A stretch of 64,000 bases of DNA from Candidatus Hydrogenedentota bacterium. Lineage in GTDB: Bacteria; Hydrogenedentota; Hydrogenedentia; Hydrogenedentales; SLHB01. The stretch is from assembly GCA_013359265.1 (NCBI GenBank), contig JABWCD010000004.1, positions 124,001-188,000 of the forward strand, written 5' to 3'. Made by a program: the position numbers and the translations under genes. The notes beneath the pieces were generated by a model. The model saw only the letters and a list, made by a program, of their open reading frames with translations, ran no database searches and had not been told where the DNA came from. This document shows positions 43,067 to 52,544 of the stretch, one piece after another. Positions within the stretch are counted from its first letter, which is position 1, and the number at the start of each line of letters is the position of its first letter.

Positions 43067-45301
43067 TTACTCACCGCCCGACTTCAGCGATTTCCACCAA
43101 TCCAACAAATCCACCAAGGCCTGCGGCGAATTGGTGGGTGGGGGGTTACCAAACAAGTCGGTCGTATTTACGCCGTGGCAATTCGTGCATACGCGGATTT
43201 CGCCCGATTTGAACGTCACCCAGAGCCGCTCGCGGACGGCGGCCGTGCCGTCGGGTTCGGTGGTCTGCCATGCCATGGCGCGTTGCGCCGGCACGAAGGC
43301 GGCAGCCGATCCGTCGTCGGCGATCTTTACCGCGCCTTCCGGCGCGTTCGCATTTGGCGGGTTCAGGTCATCGCCCATTGCGCGCCCAAGCACGCGCCGC
43401 CCGTCCCAGCGATAGCCGCGCACTTGCTTGCCGCTGAAGAATTGAAGCCACTTGATTTCTTTCGGCGTAGACCCTGTCTCCGCGTGTTGGTGGCCGCTGC
43501 CCGCGACTTTCAGATTGAAGTCCTGCTGCTCGTCCGCGCGCATGGTCACATCGCGCGCGATGACCAGCGCAAGATTGTTGGCAACAAGATAGTCGCGCAA
43601 TTCCTGCACGCCAGCTTCGCCGCCAAGCTCGGCATCGAGGATGTCTGCCTCGATATCCGGAAGCGGTGTCACGTTCGACTCGGGACGCGTCCGCGCGACG
43701 ACCTCTACCGGCTGGAGTTCCCACATTAAGCCGTCGTACTTCACCTCGCGGTAGCCGTTGTTCTCGAAGTACTTCACCTTTCCGGCGATGCCGCCGGGGA
43801 TTAGCCGCGCGCCGGGGATGAAGCTCTTGTTTGGCCCGCCCTTGACGAGTTGGCGAATCGCGAAATCATAGCGGCTGCTGTAGGTGTACGGGTTGGGATA
43901 GCCGGGATCGTTCACGGTCTCTTCGTCCGCGTATGGACTCGAGCTATGCGCGGCCCACAGCGTCCCGTCGGTCATTGGCATCGGGTCGCGAAACAGACCC
44001 GGGCGCGTGTCGTCCGGCTGTTGCCCGTCGCCGATGTACCCCGCCGTGTTCTTGTGCGTGATGTACTTTACGGCGAGATCGTCCGCGTTCTTTCCTCGCG
44101 GCGCGTCGAGGCGCACGATCTGCCCCGCGGCGTGCGTGGAAAACTCCGGGGCGTTCGTCCCGTAATACCGCCCGGGTTTCGTCGGGTCCTCGGCGAGCTG
44201 GAAGAAGTTCGTGATGCGCGGCGTCGAAAACGCGTACGCCTCCGGCAGGTAGTCGCGCGCGGCGGGAATGTAGCCGACCATTTCCAAACGCCCGATATGG
44301 TTCAACGTCTCGTGGTCCGATCCGTCTTCGTTGATGGCCCACGGCATGAAGTGGTTGAACGTATGCCCGTTCTCCGTGTCCTGCAAATCGTCCCACGTGG
44401 GGTTGTACGCGCCGCCGGGCCCGTGCGTCCCGCGCGCTTCGGGAAACACTTCGTCGCCGGGGGCCAAGTCATGCTTCTGGTTTGTCTCCTCGGACTCGTA
44501 GGTCACCACGTCATACGACGTATCGCCGCCGTTGATGATTGCGTAAATATCCGCATCGGCCTGCTGATCCCGCTGCAAATGGTCCCACCGGGTGAAGACG
44601 ATGCGCCCGAAGCTGTCCACGAACGGGTCGAAGTCGCCCGATGGCGCATGATCGAGGATGTGCAGATTGCTGCCGTCCGCGTTCATGATCCAGAGGCCGG
44701 ACACCGTCGCCGTCGATTCGTATTCGTCCAACTGCGGATACAGGTCCCGGTCGCCGTTCCGCGGCCGGTCACTCGTAAAAACGATCCGGTCGTCCGTTGC
44801 ATAGCATGGCGCGACATTGTTGTAGTTCTTGGGCTGCTTCAGCTTCTTGATGGACGCCGTCTCGCCTTGGCCGATGCCGGTCACCTCGTAAATCTGGAAA
44901 TAGACGGGGGAGTAGTCGTCCTGCGTGATGCCGCCTATGACCATGCTGAAGAGTGCCTTCGTGCCATCCCAATGCACGTGGGGGTCGCGAACGGTGAGCA
45001 GCTTCTTCTTGTTCACGCCGTACCCCAGTTCGGCGGTCAGATTCCGCAGTGTCCCGTCCGGGTAGCGGATGTACAGGTGCCCGCCGCGCGGGGAGGAACC
45101 GGAGTTCCCTTTGTGGTTGGCGAACGTCGAATTGACCATCGCGAAGTCGCCGGCGTACGGCGTCTGGGTGACGAACATCACGGGATTGGGAATTGCGATT
45201 CCCTTGGCCTCGTCCGCGACAGACGAGGCCGGCACAATTCCGGGCAAGAGGAGAAAGAGGAGCAGGAACGGGTGGGCAGGGCGCAGCTTTCCGTCTAACA
45301 T
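43067..45301 (-). CDS. PD40/TolB-like exported protein with a c-type haem site
   Basis: 744 residues. Signal peptide, then WD40-like PD40 blades: DDRIVFTSDRPRNGDRDL, GLWIMNADGSNLHIL and FGRIVFTRWDHL are typical. The extreme C-terminus contains CTNCHG, a single CxxCH haem-attachment motif, about 40 residues from the end. This design resembles the hydrazine-synthase-alpha-like/haem-domain proteins of Planctomycetes, but I have no reason to assign that activity. A polysaccharide or electron-transfer role is equally possible. GAGGG precedes the ATG by about nine bases. Confidence 0.7.
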   Translation of the reverse strand: MLDGKLRPAHPFLLLFLLLPGIVPASSVADEAKGIAIPNPVMFVTQTPYAGDFAMVNSTFANHKGNSGSSPRGGHLYIRYPDGTLRNLTAELGYGVNKKKLLTVRDPHVHWDGTKALFSMVIGGITQDDYSPVYFQIYEVTGIGQGETASIKKLKQPKNYNNVAPCYATDDRIVFTSDRPRNGDRDLYPQLDEYESTATVSGLWIMNADGSNLHILDHAPSGDFDPFVDSFGRIVFTRWDHLQRDQQADADIYAIINGGDTSYDVVTYESEETNQKHDLAPGDEVFPEARGTHGPGGAYNPTWDDLQDTENGHTFNHFMPWAINEDGSDHETLNHIGRLEMVGYIPAARDYLPEAYAFSTPRITNFFQLAEDPTKPGRYYGTNAPEFSTHAAGQIVRLDAPRGKNADDLAVKYITHKNTAGYIGDGQQPDDTRPGLFRDPMPMTDGTLWAAHSSSPYADEETVNDPGYPNPYTYSSRYDFAIRQLVKGGPNKSFIPGARLIPGGIAGKVKYFENNGYREVKYDGLMWELQPVEVVARTRPESNVTPLPDIEADILDAELGGEAGVQELRDYLVANNLALVIARDVTMRADEQQDFNLKVAGSGHQHAETGSTPKEIKWLQFFSGKQVRGYRWDGRRVLGRAMGDDLNPPNANAPEGAVKIADDGSAAAFVPAQRAMAWQTTEPDGTAAVRERLWVTFKSGEIRVCTNCHGVNTTDLFGNPPPTNSPQALVDLLDWWKSLKSGGE

Positions 45302-45511
45302 TACAACATTCCCTCTCTAAGACCGAGAACCCCAGAAAGCAAAAGGCCCTGCTAATTCATACCTGAAAAGCCCCCAAAACGCAAGAAATGTTCGGTATAT
45401 TTAACTCTTATGTTTATAATAATTTACTTAGTATGCGGCGTCTTTTGTCCGGCAAGGTTCCCACGATTCAGGCATCTTGACAGCAGTAGATTGAGGCATC
45501 ATAATGCGTAC

Positions 45512-45784
45512 ATGAGAACTACCGTCACACTCGATCCTGATGTGGAGCGCTTGCTCAAAGACGCGATGCATCGTACCCGGCGCTCGTTTAAGGAGACGTT
45601 GAACGACGCCGTGCGCACGGGGCTTCGTGTTTCTGAACCCCAGCGGGAACGCAAGCCCTTTAAGGTTGAGGCGCGGCCCATGGGATTGCGTCCGGGCATC
45701 GATCCCGCGGGTTTCAATAAGCTCGTTGATGAGCTTGAGGTCGAGGACTTTATCGCGGAATTGAAGCGAACCGAATCGACGTGA
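45512..45784 (+). CDS. vapB: Ribbon-helix-helix antitoxin
   Basis: 90 residues. MRTTVTLDPDVERLLKDAMH is a typical RHH opening, followed by RRSFKETLNDAVRTGL (DUF2191/VapB-type). The C-terminal third (GIDPAGFNKLVDELEVEDFI) is the toxin-binding part. The stop overlaps the GTG of the PIN toxin. A TATAAT (45415-45420) stands upstream but without a clear -35. Confidence 0.88.
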   Translation: MRTTVTLDPDVERLLKDAMHRTRRSFKETLNDAVRTGLRVSEPQRERKPFKVEARPMGLRPGIDPAGFNKLVDELEVEDFIAELKRTEST

Positions 45785-46221
45785 TCATACCCGATCTCAA
45801 CGTGCTCATCTACGCCCACGATCAGAATTCGCCCCACCACACGAAGGCGAAGGCGTGGTGGGAGAATTGTCTCTCGGGGTCTGAGCCCGTAGGTTTACCT
45901 TTGCTCGTGCTATTCGGGTTCATGCGTATCGCCACGAATCCGCACTTATTCAGCCACGCGATGACGCCAACCGAGGCTGCCAGGACTGTCCGATCATGGC
46001 TCGAGGTTGCGTGCCTGCAAGTAATTGAACCCGATCCGCGGCACATTGAGCGCGTACTAACCCTGCTCGAAGAAATCGGGACGGCTGGGGACCTGGTCAC
46101 CGACGCCCAGATCGCGGCGCTTGCCATCCAGTATGGCGCCATCGTCCATACCGCGGATGCCGACTTCCTGCGCTTTGCGAAGGTGCGCTGGCTGAACCCG
46201 CTCACGGGAGTGGGCAACTGA
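45781..46221 (+). CDS. vapC: PIN-domain toxin, VapC-like
   Basis: 146 residues, PIN domain of the PF01850/TTHA-like type: PDLNVLIYAHD for the first Asp, LVLFGFMRIATNP, LVTDAQIAALA and TADADFLRF. GTG start overlaps the antitoxin stop (GTGA). Together with 45512-45784 it makes the second complete pair of the window. Confidence 0.92.
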   Translation: MIIPDLNVLIYAHDQNSPHHTKAKAWWENCLSGSEPVGLPLLVLFGFMRIATNPHLFSHAMTPTEAARTVRSWLEVACLQVIEPDPRHIERVLTLLEEIGTAGDLVTDAQIAALAIQYGAIVHTADADFLRFAKVRWLNPLTGVGN

Positions 46222-46302
46222 AGCGTTTCGCTTTTAGAAAGCGTTCACGCCCGGCAAATGGGAACGTCATCTTATTCCGCGTAGGACCGCGACGGAGCAT
46301 AG

Positions 46303-46704
46303 ATGCCCGACCTAAAATCTAAACGGCTCATCGTCGCGAAAGGCGTCCTATTCCTTTGCATCGCGGTCGTTGCGTTTCTGTTGCTCCTGTTGGAAAGCCC
46401 GTTACCGCGCACGGCCGTTCTGGCAAGTGTCTTGGTGTGGGCCTCGTGCCGGTTCTACTACTTTCTGTTTTACGTGCTGGAGAAATACGTCGACCCGACG
46501 TTGCGCTATGCCGGCATTCTTGCACTGCTCCGGGCGGTCGTGGCGCGAGGCAGGGCGTCTTTCCCGAAAGCGCCGGAGGACAATCCGTGGGCCTGCGGTT
46601 CTTGTCGGCAATGGTGTACGGGCTTGGCGCGTCCCCGCGTGCTTGGGGTCACTGTGAAGGTGGGACGACGCGTTGCCAGTCGTGTGGCAGTACAAGTTCC
46701 ATGA
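46303..46704 (+). CDS. Small membrane protein of unknown function
   Basis: 133 residues with two membrane helices, about residues 12-30 (VLFLCIAVVAFLLLLL) and 40-58 (VLASVLVWASCRFYYFLFYV). A CxxC pair, ACGSCRQWC, lies near residue 100 in a soluble tail. GGAG precedes the ATG by six bases. The last 55 bases overlap the 3' end of the gene on the opposite strand, so the extreme C-terminus may be inaccurate. Function unknown. Confidence 0.55.
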   Translation: MPDLKSKRLIVAKGVLFLCIAVVAFLLLLLESPLPRTAVLASVLVWASCRFYYFLFYVLEKYVDPTLRYAGILALLRAVVARGRASFPKAPEDNPWACGSCRQWCTGLARPRVLGVTVKVGRRVASRVAVQVP

Positions 46705-47980
46705 GCCAAACCTTATCATTTCCCGGGTTGCGGCCCCAGTTCGTGGCCCATACAATTCGCGAGCCGTCCGCGCTGATCGCCGCGTGCGTCTCTTCCCAGT
46801 AGCTGCTGCACGTGCCGTACACTTTCGCGGCGAAGTACGCGCGCGGGCGCGCGGGATCGAGGCGGACGAGGATGATGGATCGGTCCAGCCAGTTCTTTGC
46901 CGCGACGCCTGGTTCGATGTGCGTGGACACGAGACACCAGCCGGGGTAGTTGCAGGAGATGTGTACGCCGCTGCTGAAGCCGACGGGGGAGTCCGATGCG
47001 TAGAAGAGGCGCACCAGCGGCACATGTCCGGAGCCTTCGTACCGGCCGCCGGGAGCGATGGGCTTCACCGCGAGATCGAGCGGGATGAGATCGATGTAGT
47101 CCGTCTGCGCGTTTTGCATCACGATCACTTCGCTGCCCTGCGCGTCAAGCCCGACGTCGGCGTGGCCCGTGCTGTAGTGCAGCGGATGGAACCGCTTCAA
47201 TGTGCGGTCGGCCATCACCAATCCGGCCAGCGGCGCGGCATTGTCGTGATCCGAGCCTACGAGCACCCAATTTCCCTTGGGCGACATGCCGACCCAATCG
47301 ATTCGCGACTCGGCCGCCGCGAGTTTCCGCAGGCCGATCACCTGGTCGTCGGTGCGGTCCCACACGAGGAGATACCGGGCGCGATAGTCTTCGTTCATGC
47401 CTTGCACGATGAACGCCCAGTAACGCCGATCCAATGACGCCTCGCCTTCGTCCTTCATCGTGATTCGGTACAGGTCGGGTTCGGCCTTCAGGATCGGTCC
47501 GACGACGGGATCGGTTCGGAAGTCCTTGACCACCGTCGACTCCCCCGATTCGACGTCGATTCGGAGGATGCTGAACTCGCGCGTGCCCCAGAGCGTTGTT
47601 CTGGTGGCGGCGTCCCAACGCGGTTCTTCCAGTTCAATCGTGCGCACGAGTTGGCCGTCCACATCGTACGGGCGTTGATTCGTCTTGAATACATTCCATG
47701 CGCCGTTCGCGGTGTCCATGAGGAGGATCAGACTGCAATCGGCGTTGAATGGATCATGGCGCGAGTATTCGTGGCGCAATCCTGTCTGAGAAGTGACGCG
47801 CGTCTGCGATGTTCCCAATCGTTCGTCGCGCACGCTGGCGCCGGGTTCCGGTGCTGCTGCATTGGGCAATGGGATGAGAGGGTTGTCTTCGGCATGGGCA
47901 TCTGGAACGGGAACGAGCGCCGCCCCTGGCTGACCAAACGCCGCAAGCCCAAAGAGAAACAAGAGAGTCGGATGGATCAT
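46649..47980 (-). CDS. Exported TolB-like propeller protein
   Basis: 443 residues. Signal peptide (MIHPTLLFLFGLAAFGQPGA) and blade repeats such as CSLILLMDTANGAWNVF, WAFIVQGMNEDYRARYLLVW and AAISADGSRIVWATNW, the last a typical PD40 blade. No enzymatic motif. It may bind surface carbohydrate or protein partners. Convergent and slightly overlapping with the small membrane protein gene. Confidence 0.7.
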   Translation of the reverse strand: MIHPTLLFLFGLAAFGQPGAALVPVPDAHAEDNPLIPLPNAAAPEPGASVRDERLGTSQTRVTSQTGLRHEYSRHDPFNADCSLILLMDTANGAWNVFKTNQRPYDVDGQLVRTIELEEPRWDAATRTTLWGTREFSILRIDVESGESTVVKDFRTDPVVGPILKAEPDLYRITMKDEGEASLDRRYWAFIVQGMNEDYRARYLLVWDRTDDQVIGLRKLAAAESRIDWVGMSPKGNWVLVGSDHDNAAPLAGLVMADRTLKRFHPLHYSTGHADVGLDAQGSEVIVMQNAQTDYIDLIPLDLAVKPIAPGGRYEGSGHVPLVRLFYASDSPVGFSSGVHISCNYPGWCLVSTHIEPGVAAKNWLDRSIILVRLDPARPRAYFAAKVYGTCSSYWEETHAAISADGSRIVWATNWGRNPGNDKVWLMELVLPHDWQRVVPPSQ

Positions 47981-48381
47981 GGCGCAATCCCCCACGGCCG
48001 TAATCCTGGAATGAGTATAACATGGCGCGGCCCGACTGGTCCGTTGGGATGTCGTGCTGCGAACCAGAGGAATCTCGAATCTCGGATTTTAAGTTTCAAA
48101 AGGGGAAAGGAGATCCGGGGTCAGGAATCTGGAAGGCATTCGATCATGACGAGATGGACTGGTGGGAAGAGTATTGCCGTGTCTCGACGAGCGCAGCGAT
48201 GCGTCATTTACCGAGACGCCGCTGTGCGTCGGCCATGCGGAATCACAGATTGAATGCGGCACTACCTTGTACTTGCGCGACGCGCCGAGATCGAAAGTCA
48301 GGAAACCAAGGAACCGAAACGTGTGCCAAATCTACGCAATTGCGGCCCCATTGCTCCCTGTGCGCCCCGCACGATTTTTCA
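47981..48381. other. Intergenic region holding a diverged repeat
   Basis: 401 bases between two minus-strand genes. About half is the repeat at 48070-48260; the remainder shows no gene or clear terminator. Confidence 0.6.
48070..48260 (+). repeat. About 190-base dispersed repeat, copy 1
   Basis: Aligns by eye with 54989-55170 in the same orientation: both begin GAATCTCGAA, both contain GACGAGATG, ATCCGG and a GAGACGC-GCTGT-like block in the same order. Sequence identity is clearly above chance but far from perfect. No coding potential. Confidence 0.55.
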
Positions 48382-49698
48382 TCACACAATGCGGAACGAA
48401 TCCACCAAGGTGCAGCGGCGCTCGCGCGTGAAGCTGATGGGGGAGGTCATGCCTTCGCCGGTGGGGCTGGCGATGGTGAAGGAGGTGTAGCCCTCGCCGC
48501 CCATGCCGAGGCCGGCGAAGGTCGGGCCGTTTTTCACAAAGATCGAGCAGTTTACGAGCCGCGCCATCTTGGACAGCTTATCGATGTTTCGCGAGTGCAT
48601 TGTCGCGGTGTGGCGGCGGCCGCCCTCGTAGGCCAGCGCAAGATCGATTGCATCGTCGGCATTTGCAGCGCGCACGACTGGCAACACCGGCATAAGCTGC
48701 TCGGTCCACGGGAGCGGATGATCGCGGTCCACTTCGCAGATTGCAAGGCGCGTCGATGCGGGCGCGTCGATTCCGACTTCGCGCAGGATCAGGTTTGCGT
48801 CTTTGCCGATCCAATTCTTGTTGATGACGCCGTTTCGGCCATCGCGAGAATCGAAGATCACGTTGCACAGACGTTCGATGTCGCTGCCGGTGACTTCTAC
48901 GCATCCGCACGCAATCATCTCGCGCTTCAGTTCGTCGGCGACGGATGACACCACAACGACTTCCTTCTCGGCCGTGCAAATGATGTTGTTGTCGAGTGAC
49001 GCGCCGGCGACGATGTTCCGCGCGGCCACTGGGATGTCGGCGGTCTCATCCACGACGGCGGGAGGATTGCCCGGTCCGGCCGCGATGACCTTCTTGCCCG
49101 ATACCATCGCTTCGCGCACGACGCCCGGCCCGCCGGTCACGACCAGCAGTGTAACGTCCTGGGCCTTCATGAGGGACTGCGCTGTGGCGATGGAAGGTCC
49201 TTCGACGGCGGTGACGAGGTCAGCGGGTCCGCCCGCGCGCACGATGGCATCATTCAGGATTTCGACGCACCGGATCGAGCAGCGCTTTGCGCTGGGGTGC
49301 GCATTGAATACTACGGCATTCCCACCGCTGACCATGGCAATCGAGTTGTTGATGACTGTTTCGGTGGGGTTCGTCGAAGGAATGATTGCGCCAATTACGC
49401 CGTATGGCGCGCGCTCCGTGAGCATGAGGCCGTGGTCGCCGCTTTTGGCGCGGGGCTCGAGCATCTCCGGCCCCGGCGTTTTTACGGTCACGAGGAGGTT
49501 CTTCTTGATCTTGTCTTCCGTGCGCCCGAGACCCGTTTCGTCCGCAGCCAACAGGGAGAGTTCCTTGACGTGCGCCACCGCGGCGTCGCGCATCGAGGCT
49601 ACGATGGCGAAGCGGAGGTCGAGGCTGCGCCGCTCCATTTCGAGAAACGCGCGCCGTGCTCGTGACACTGCCGCGACTACAACGTCCCGTTCGGACAC
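48382..49698 (-). CDS. PduP/EutE-like CoA-acylating aldehyde dehydrogenase
   Basis: 438 residues. Catalytic Cys in NNIICTAEKEV, NAD-binding GGPGVVREAM and AAGPGNPPAVVDE; the C-terminus ends RRCTLVDSFRIV, as in PduP/EutE core enzymes. It converts an aldehyde to an acyl-CoA inside a microcompartment. Neither terminus has the amphipathic encapsulation peptide expected of the family: the sequence starts directly at the catalytic fold (MSERDVVVAAVSRARRAF). Last gene of the BMC operon. Confidence 0.88.
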   Translation of the reverse strand: MSERDVVVAAVSRARRAFLEMERRSLDLRFAIVASMRDAAVAHVKELSLLAADETGLGRTEDKIKKNLLVTVKTPGPEMLEPRAKSGDHGLMLTERAPYGVIGAIIPSTNPTETVINNSIAMVSGGNAVVFNAHPSAKRCSIRCVEILNDAIVRAGGPADLVTAVEGPSIATAQSLMKAQDVTLLVVTGGPGVVREAMVSGKKVIAAGPGNPPAVVDETADIPVAARNIVAGASLDNNIICTAEKEVVVVSSVADELKREMIACGCVEVTGSDIERLCNVIFDSRDGRNGVINKNWIGKDANLILREVGIDAPASTRLAICEVDRDHPLPWTEQLMPVLPVVRAANADDAIDLALAYEGGRRHTATMHSRNIDKLSKMARLVNCSIFVKNGPTFAGLGMGGEGYTSFTIASPTGEGMTSPISFTRERRCTLVDSFRIV

Positions 49699-49708
49699 TA
49701 CACGACTC

Positions 49709-50491
49709 CTATATTCCGGCGGCCACTTGCAGCACGACCAACGCGGTGTTGTAGGTCCAATGACTAATGATGCTGGGTGTCAGGGAATCATACACGTGTC
49801 GCTGAATGGTCCACACCGTTCCCATGACGACGACAACCCCCAGCCCTGCCCATTCTCCCCACAATTGCGCGGCATGCAGCAACGCGAACCAAATCGAAAC
49901 GATTCCAATAGCCCAGGCCGGCGACAGGCTGCGCCGCAGGATGGGGAAGATGAAACCCCGATAATACAACTCTTCGAGTGGGGGTACCATGACTGCAAAG
50001 ATGAGGAAGGAGAACAGAAGTGTGGGGCTGCCATCGGCGGATTCGTCCACTGCAATTTCGTAGATGGGCGCCTCGCCGGTTGCAAACAGGGTCATCACCA
50101 CGCCGGCGACGATCGCTCCGACGATCCCGATGGTCAGGCTCTGGGACGCCACGCGCGCGGGAACCGAGATTAGTCCGAACCCCGCGCGAAACGATCTCTT
50201 GGAACGCACGCAGGAAAAGTAGAAAGCGATTGGCAGTGCAACGGCCCAGTCCAGCAATACCAGCGCGAACAAGAGTGTGGGTGGCAAATCCATATTCGGC
50301 ATTTCGCCGGTTTGGGCGTATCGGATTGCGAAAAAGGTTCCGACTCCCACAATTTGCAGAAGGAAGTTGCAGCACCAGATGATCGCGAGGGCGATCGCCA
50401 GGTCGCGAAAGCGGGGTTCAGTCCTGACGGGAACATCGGGCGCGGTGGGTTCGGTCTCGGGTAGGGGGGGCGGGACGGCGTTTTCGCTCAT
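49709..50491 (-). CDS. CPBP-family intramembrane metalloprotease
   Basis: 260 residues with several membrane helices. The CPBP (Rce1-like) motif is seen in [16 protein letters not shown] (EExxxR) and later in [14 protein letters not shown] and [13 protein letters not shown] histidines. The ATG at 50491 overlaps the BMC-P stop (ATGA) and has GGAAGG just before it; the GTG at 50503 is less likely. Such proteases process membrane or prenylated proteins; a link to the shell is not known. Confidence 0.82.
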   Translation of the reverse strand: MSENAVPPPLPETEPTAPDVPVRTEPRFRDLAIALAIIWCCNFLLQIVGVGTFFAIRYAQTGEMPNMDLPPTLLFALVLLDWAVALPIAFYFSCVRSKRSFRAGFGLISVPARVASQSLTIGIVGAIVAGVVMTLFATGEAPIYEIAVDESADGSPTLLFSFLIFAVMVPPLEELYYRGFIFPILRRSLSPAWAIGIVSIWFALLHAAQLWGEWAGLGVVVVMGTVWTIQRHVYDSLTPSIISHWTYNTALVVLQVAAGI

Positions 50492-50778
50492 GCCTTCCGC
50501 CACTTGACGGTCCCTTCCACGTCCCAGGAATCGACAATCGCCATAATTACGGCGTCGCTCGGCCGGTCGCGCGTGGCTTCGGTGAGGCGCGCGGAGCTAC
50601 CGGAAGCGACCAGAACGACCTCGCCAGCACCCGCGCCGACGGCGTCGACCGCGACGACGTATCCGCCGGTTTCTCGCGCGTCAATGTCGAGCGTCTTCAC
50701 GATGAGGAGCTTGCGCCCCTCGAGCGACGGTTCCTTCGCGGTGGAAACGACAGTGCCTACTATGCGTCCGATTTGCAT
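50488..50778 (-). CDS. Microcompartment vertex protein (BMC-P, EutN/CcmL)
   Basis: 96 residues, EutN/CcmL family: [20 protein letters not shown] and [18 protein letters not shown] are conserved. Pentamers cap the vertices of the shell. It sits between the BMC-H gene and the CPBP gene. Confidence 0.95.
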   Translation of the reverse strand: MQIGRIVGTVVSTAKEPSLEGRKLLIVKTLDIDARETGGYVVAVDAVGAGAGEVVLVASGSSARLTEATRDRPSDAVIMAIVDSWDVEGTVKWRKA

Positions 50779-50853
50779 GTTAAGTCGCTACCAAGAATAA
50801 CCACGGAGACACGGAGAATACGGAGGCATTGCGGCGCGTACCAGACAGTGCGC

Positions 50854-51159
50854 CTACTTCTTCATCTCTTTCGCGGCCTCGTCGCGGCGGCCAAGGGGTA
50901 GCGCCACGTCGACGTTCGCGTGCGGGCGCGGGATGATATGGACGCTGACGACTTCGCCGACTGCGCGCGCCGCGCGTTCGCCGGCCTCGCAGGATGCTTT
51001 CACGGCGGCGACATCGCCGCGAACGATGGCGGTCACGTAGCCGCCGCCGATCTTCTCGTAGCCGACCAGCTCGACCTTGGCGGCTTTTACCATTGCGTCC
51101 GATGCTTCGACCATCGCGGCGAACCCGCGCGTTTCCACCATACCCAGTGCGTCAGCCAT
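50854..51159 (-). CDS. Microcompartment hexameric shell protein (BMC-H)
   Basis: 101 residues. [20 protein letters not shown] and [20 protein letters not shown], followed by [15 protein letters not shown], are signature BMC-domain sequences. The C-terminal tail ([15 protein letters not shown]) is a short charged extension. Hexamers tile the shell facets. Confidence 0.96.
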   Translation of the reverse strand: MADALGMVETRGFAAMVEASDAMVKAAKVELVGYEKIGGGYVTAIVRGDVAAVKASCEAGERAARAVGEVVSVHIIPRPHANVDVALPLGRRDEAAKEMKK

Positions 51160-51207
51160 GTGCGGTTTTCTCCTCTTCCGACCCCGGCTTTCCCGTGCTC
51201 TTGCTGG

Positions 51208-51231
51208 TAATCGTAATCGTAATCGTAATCG
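51208..51231. repeat. Tandem TAATCG x4
   Basis: Four exact copies of TAATCG in the 77-base gap between the BMC-H and BMC-T genes. Simple sequence repeat; likely slippage product. Confidence 0.8.
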
Positions 51232-51236
51232 ATCTT

Positions 51237-51854
51237 CTAGTCCGTCCGCCCGTTCAATCCATCGAGCGCCTTTACGGCCGCCTCGCTGCCCACGACCACG
51301 TCTGCTTCCTCGCCGCCGAGATACAATCGGCCATAGTTTCCGAAGGGGCGCAAGTCGACCAAGGTCACGCGGCTCGCCTTCTCGGCTTCGTTGGCGGCGA
51401 GAATTGCGTACAGCGCGGGCTGGGTTTCCAGGATGAAAAGGGTCTGGCCCGCGAGCAGCATCGAGCCGTCACGGCTCTTGTTAATTAGGCTGGCGTGGTA
51501 GGGGTCGACTTTTCGTATGACCGTGCTCGATGCGATTCGGGGCTTGATGCGATCGGATTCCGTCGCGTCGAGCGCGGCTAGAACCGCGTCGCCTGCCTGC
51601 CGTACGTTGGCCTGCGACTCGCTGTGCACCTCGAGGGTGCCGAAGCTGCGCTCGACGACCTGGATTGCGGGCCGGACGTCGGTCGTTTTCACTGCGATAT
51701 CCAGCAATCGGACGATGTCCATGCCGGGCGCAACCTCGACGAAGAGGTTCGCCATGCCCGCGACCGGCATGTAACCCTGTACCGTCGACGCCATGAACGA
51801 GGCGAGTTGTTCCTGCAAATTGTCTATGACGAAAAAGCTGCGCAGTTCGGCCAT
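51237..51854 (-). CDS. Tandem-domain microcompartment shell protein (BMC-T)
   Basis: 205 residues, two BMC-type domains. The first contains [20 protein letters not shown] and [13 protein letters not shown], the second [20 protein letters not shown] and [17 protein letters not shown]. Trimers of such proteins form pseudo-hexamers, often with larger pores. Gene stop and start spacing (12 bases from the methyltransferase, 77 from BMC-H) fits one operon. Confidence 0.85.
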   Translation of the reverse strand: MAELRSFFVIDNLQEQLASFMASTVQGYMPVAGMANLFVEVAPGMDIVRLLDIAVKTTDVRPAIQVVERSFGTLEVHSESQANVRQAGDAVLAALDATESDRIKPRIASSTVIRKVDPYHASLINKSRDGSMLLAGQTLFILETQPALYAILAANEAEKASRVTLVDLRPFGNYGRLYLGGEEADVVVGSEAAVKALDGLNGRTD

Positions 51855-51866
51855 AGGGGTGATGCG

Positions 51867-52508
51867 CTATCCTTTCTTGCGCAATTGCGCGGTGTAGGAA
51901 AACGTCTTGGCGCGCAGTGTAGCGAATTCGAATCCAGTTTTGCCCGCCAGTTCGCGCAGCTTCCCGACGCGCTGGTAGTGCGGGTCCGGGAAAATCTCCG
52001 TTATGACGAGCATTCCGTCGTCCTTCAACGCGTGGTGAATTTCGCGCAGAGCGCGTTCGCGGTCCGGTATCTCGCCCAATACCGTGACCAGGAATGCCCG
52101 ATCGAAATAGTCCGCCGGTAGGTTCCCGTCCCCCGCACCGGCCAGAATCGGCTTGACGTTTTCGACGCCGCGCTCGTGGATTCGCTTGTTCAGGCGTTCG
52201 AGCATGCGGGGCTGGATGTCCAATGCGACGACTTCACCCCCCGGCCCAACGAGGTCGGCGGCCCGAAACGTCAGCCGGCCGGGCCCGCACCCGACATCAA
52301 CGACGCGCATGCCGGGGGCCAGATCGAGCGCGTCGATGGTCGTGGATTGTCCGCCGTGCCTCTCCATGAACTTGAGTTCGAGCATCCACGCGAGCCAGGT
52401 GGGGCACGGGAGATTTCCGACGCGAGCGAGATATCGCCATGCAACGCTCATCGCGACAAGGCCAAGGAGGATTCCAACGCCAATCCCGATGAGCGTCGTT
52501 GGCTGCAA
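51867..52508 (-). CDS. Membrane-anchored class I SAM methyltransferase
   Basis: 213 residues. A short N-terminal membrane helix (LIGIGVGILLGLVAMSVAW) precedes a Rossmann methyltransferase fold with motif I VVDVGCGPGRLTF and a later FLVTVLGEIPDRERALREI. It starts at TTG 52508 with GGAG about nine bases before. It is 12 bases upstream of the BMC-T gene on the same strand, so it is in the BMC operon. The acceptor is unknown. Confidence 0.82.
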   Translation of the reverse strand: MQPTTLIGIGVGILLGLVAMSVAWRYLARVGNLPCPTWLAWMLELKFMERHGGQSTTIDALDLAPGMRVVDVGCGPGRLTFRAADLVGPGGEVVALDIQPRMLERLNKRIHERGVENVKPILAGAGDGNLPADYFDRAFLVTVLGEIPDRERALREIHHALKDDGMLVITEIFPDPHYQRVGKLRELAGKTGFEFATLRAKTFSYTAQLRKKG

Positions 52509-52544
52509 GGGCAGCGCTCCAGTCGCAGTTCGCGGCGTTCAAGG

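Noticed and set aside
43850-45298. 482-codon plus-strand frame opposite the PD40-haem gene
   Set aside because: Antisense of a gene with a signal peptide, blades and a haem motif; no features of its own.
48803-50173. 456-codon plus-strand frame across the aldehyde dehydrogenase and CPBP genes
   Set aside because: It spans two real genes on the other strand and lacks any recognisable motif.
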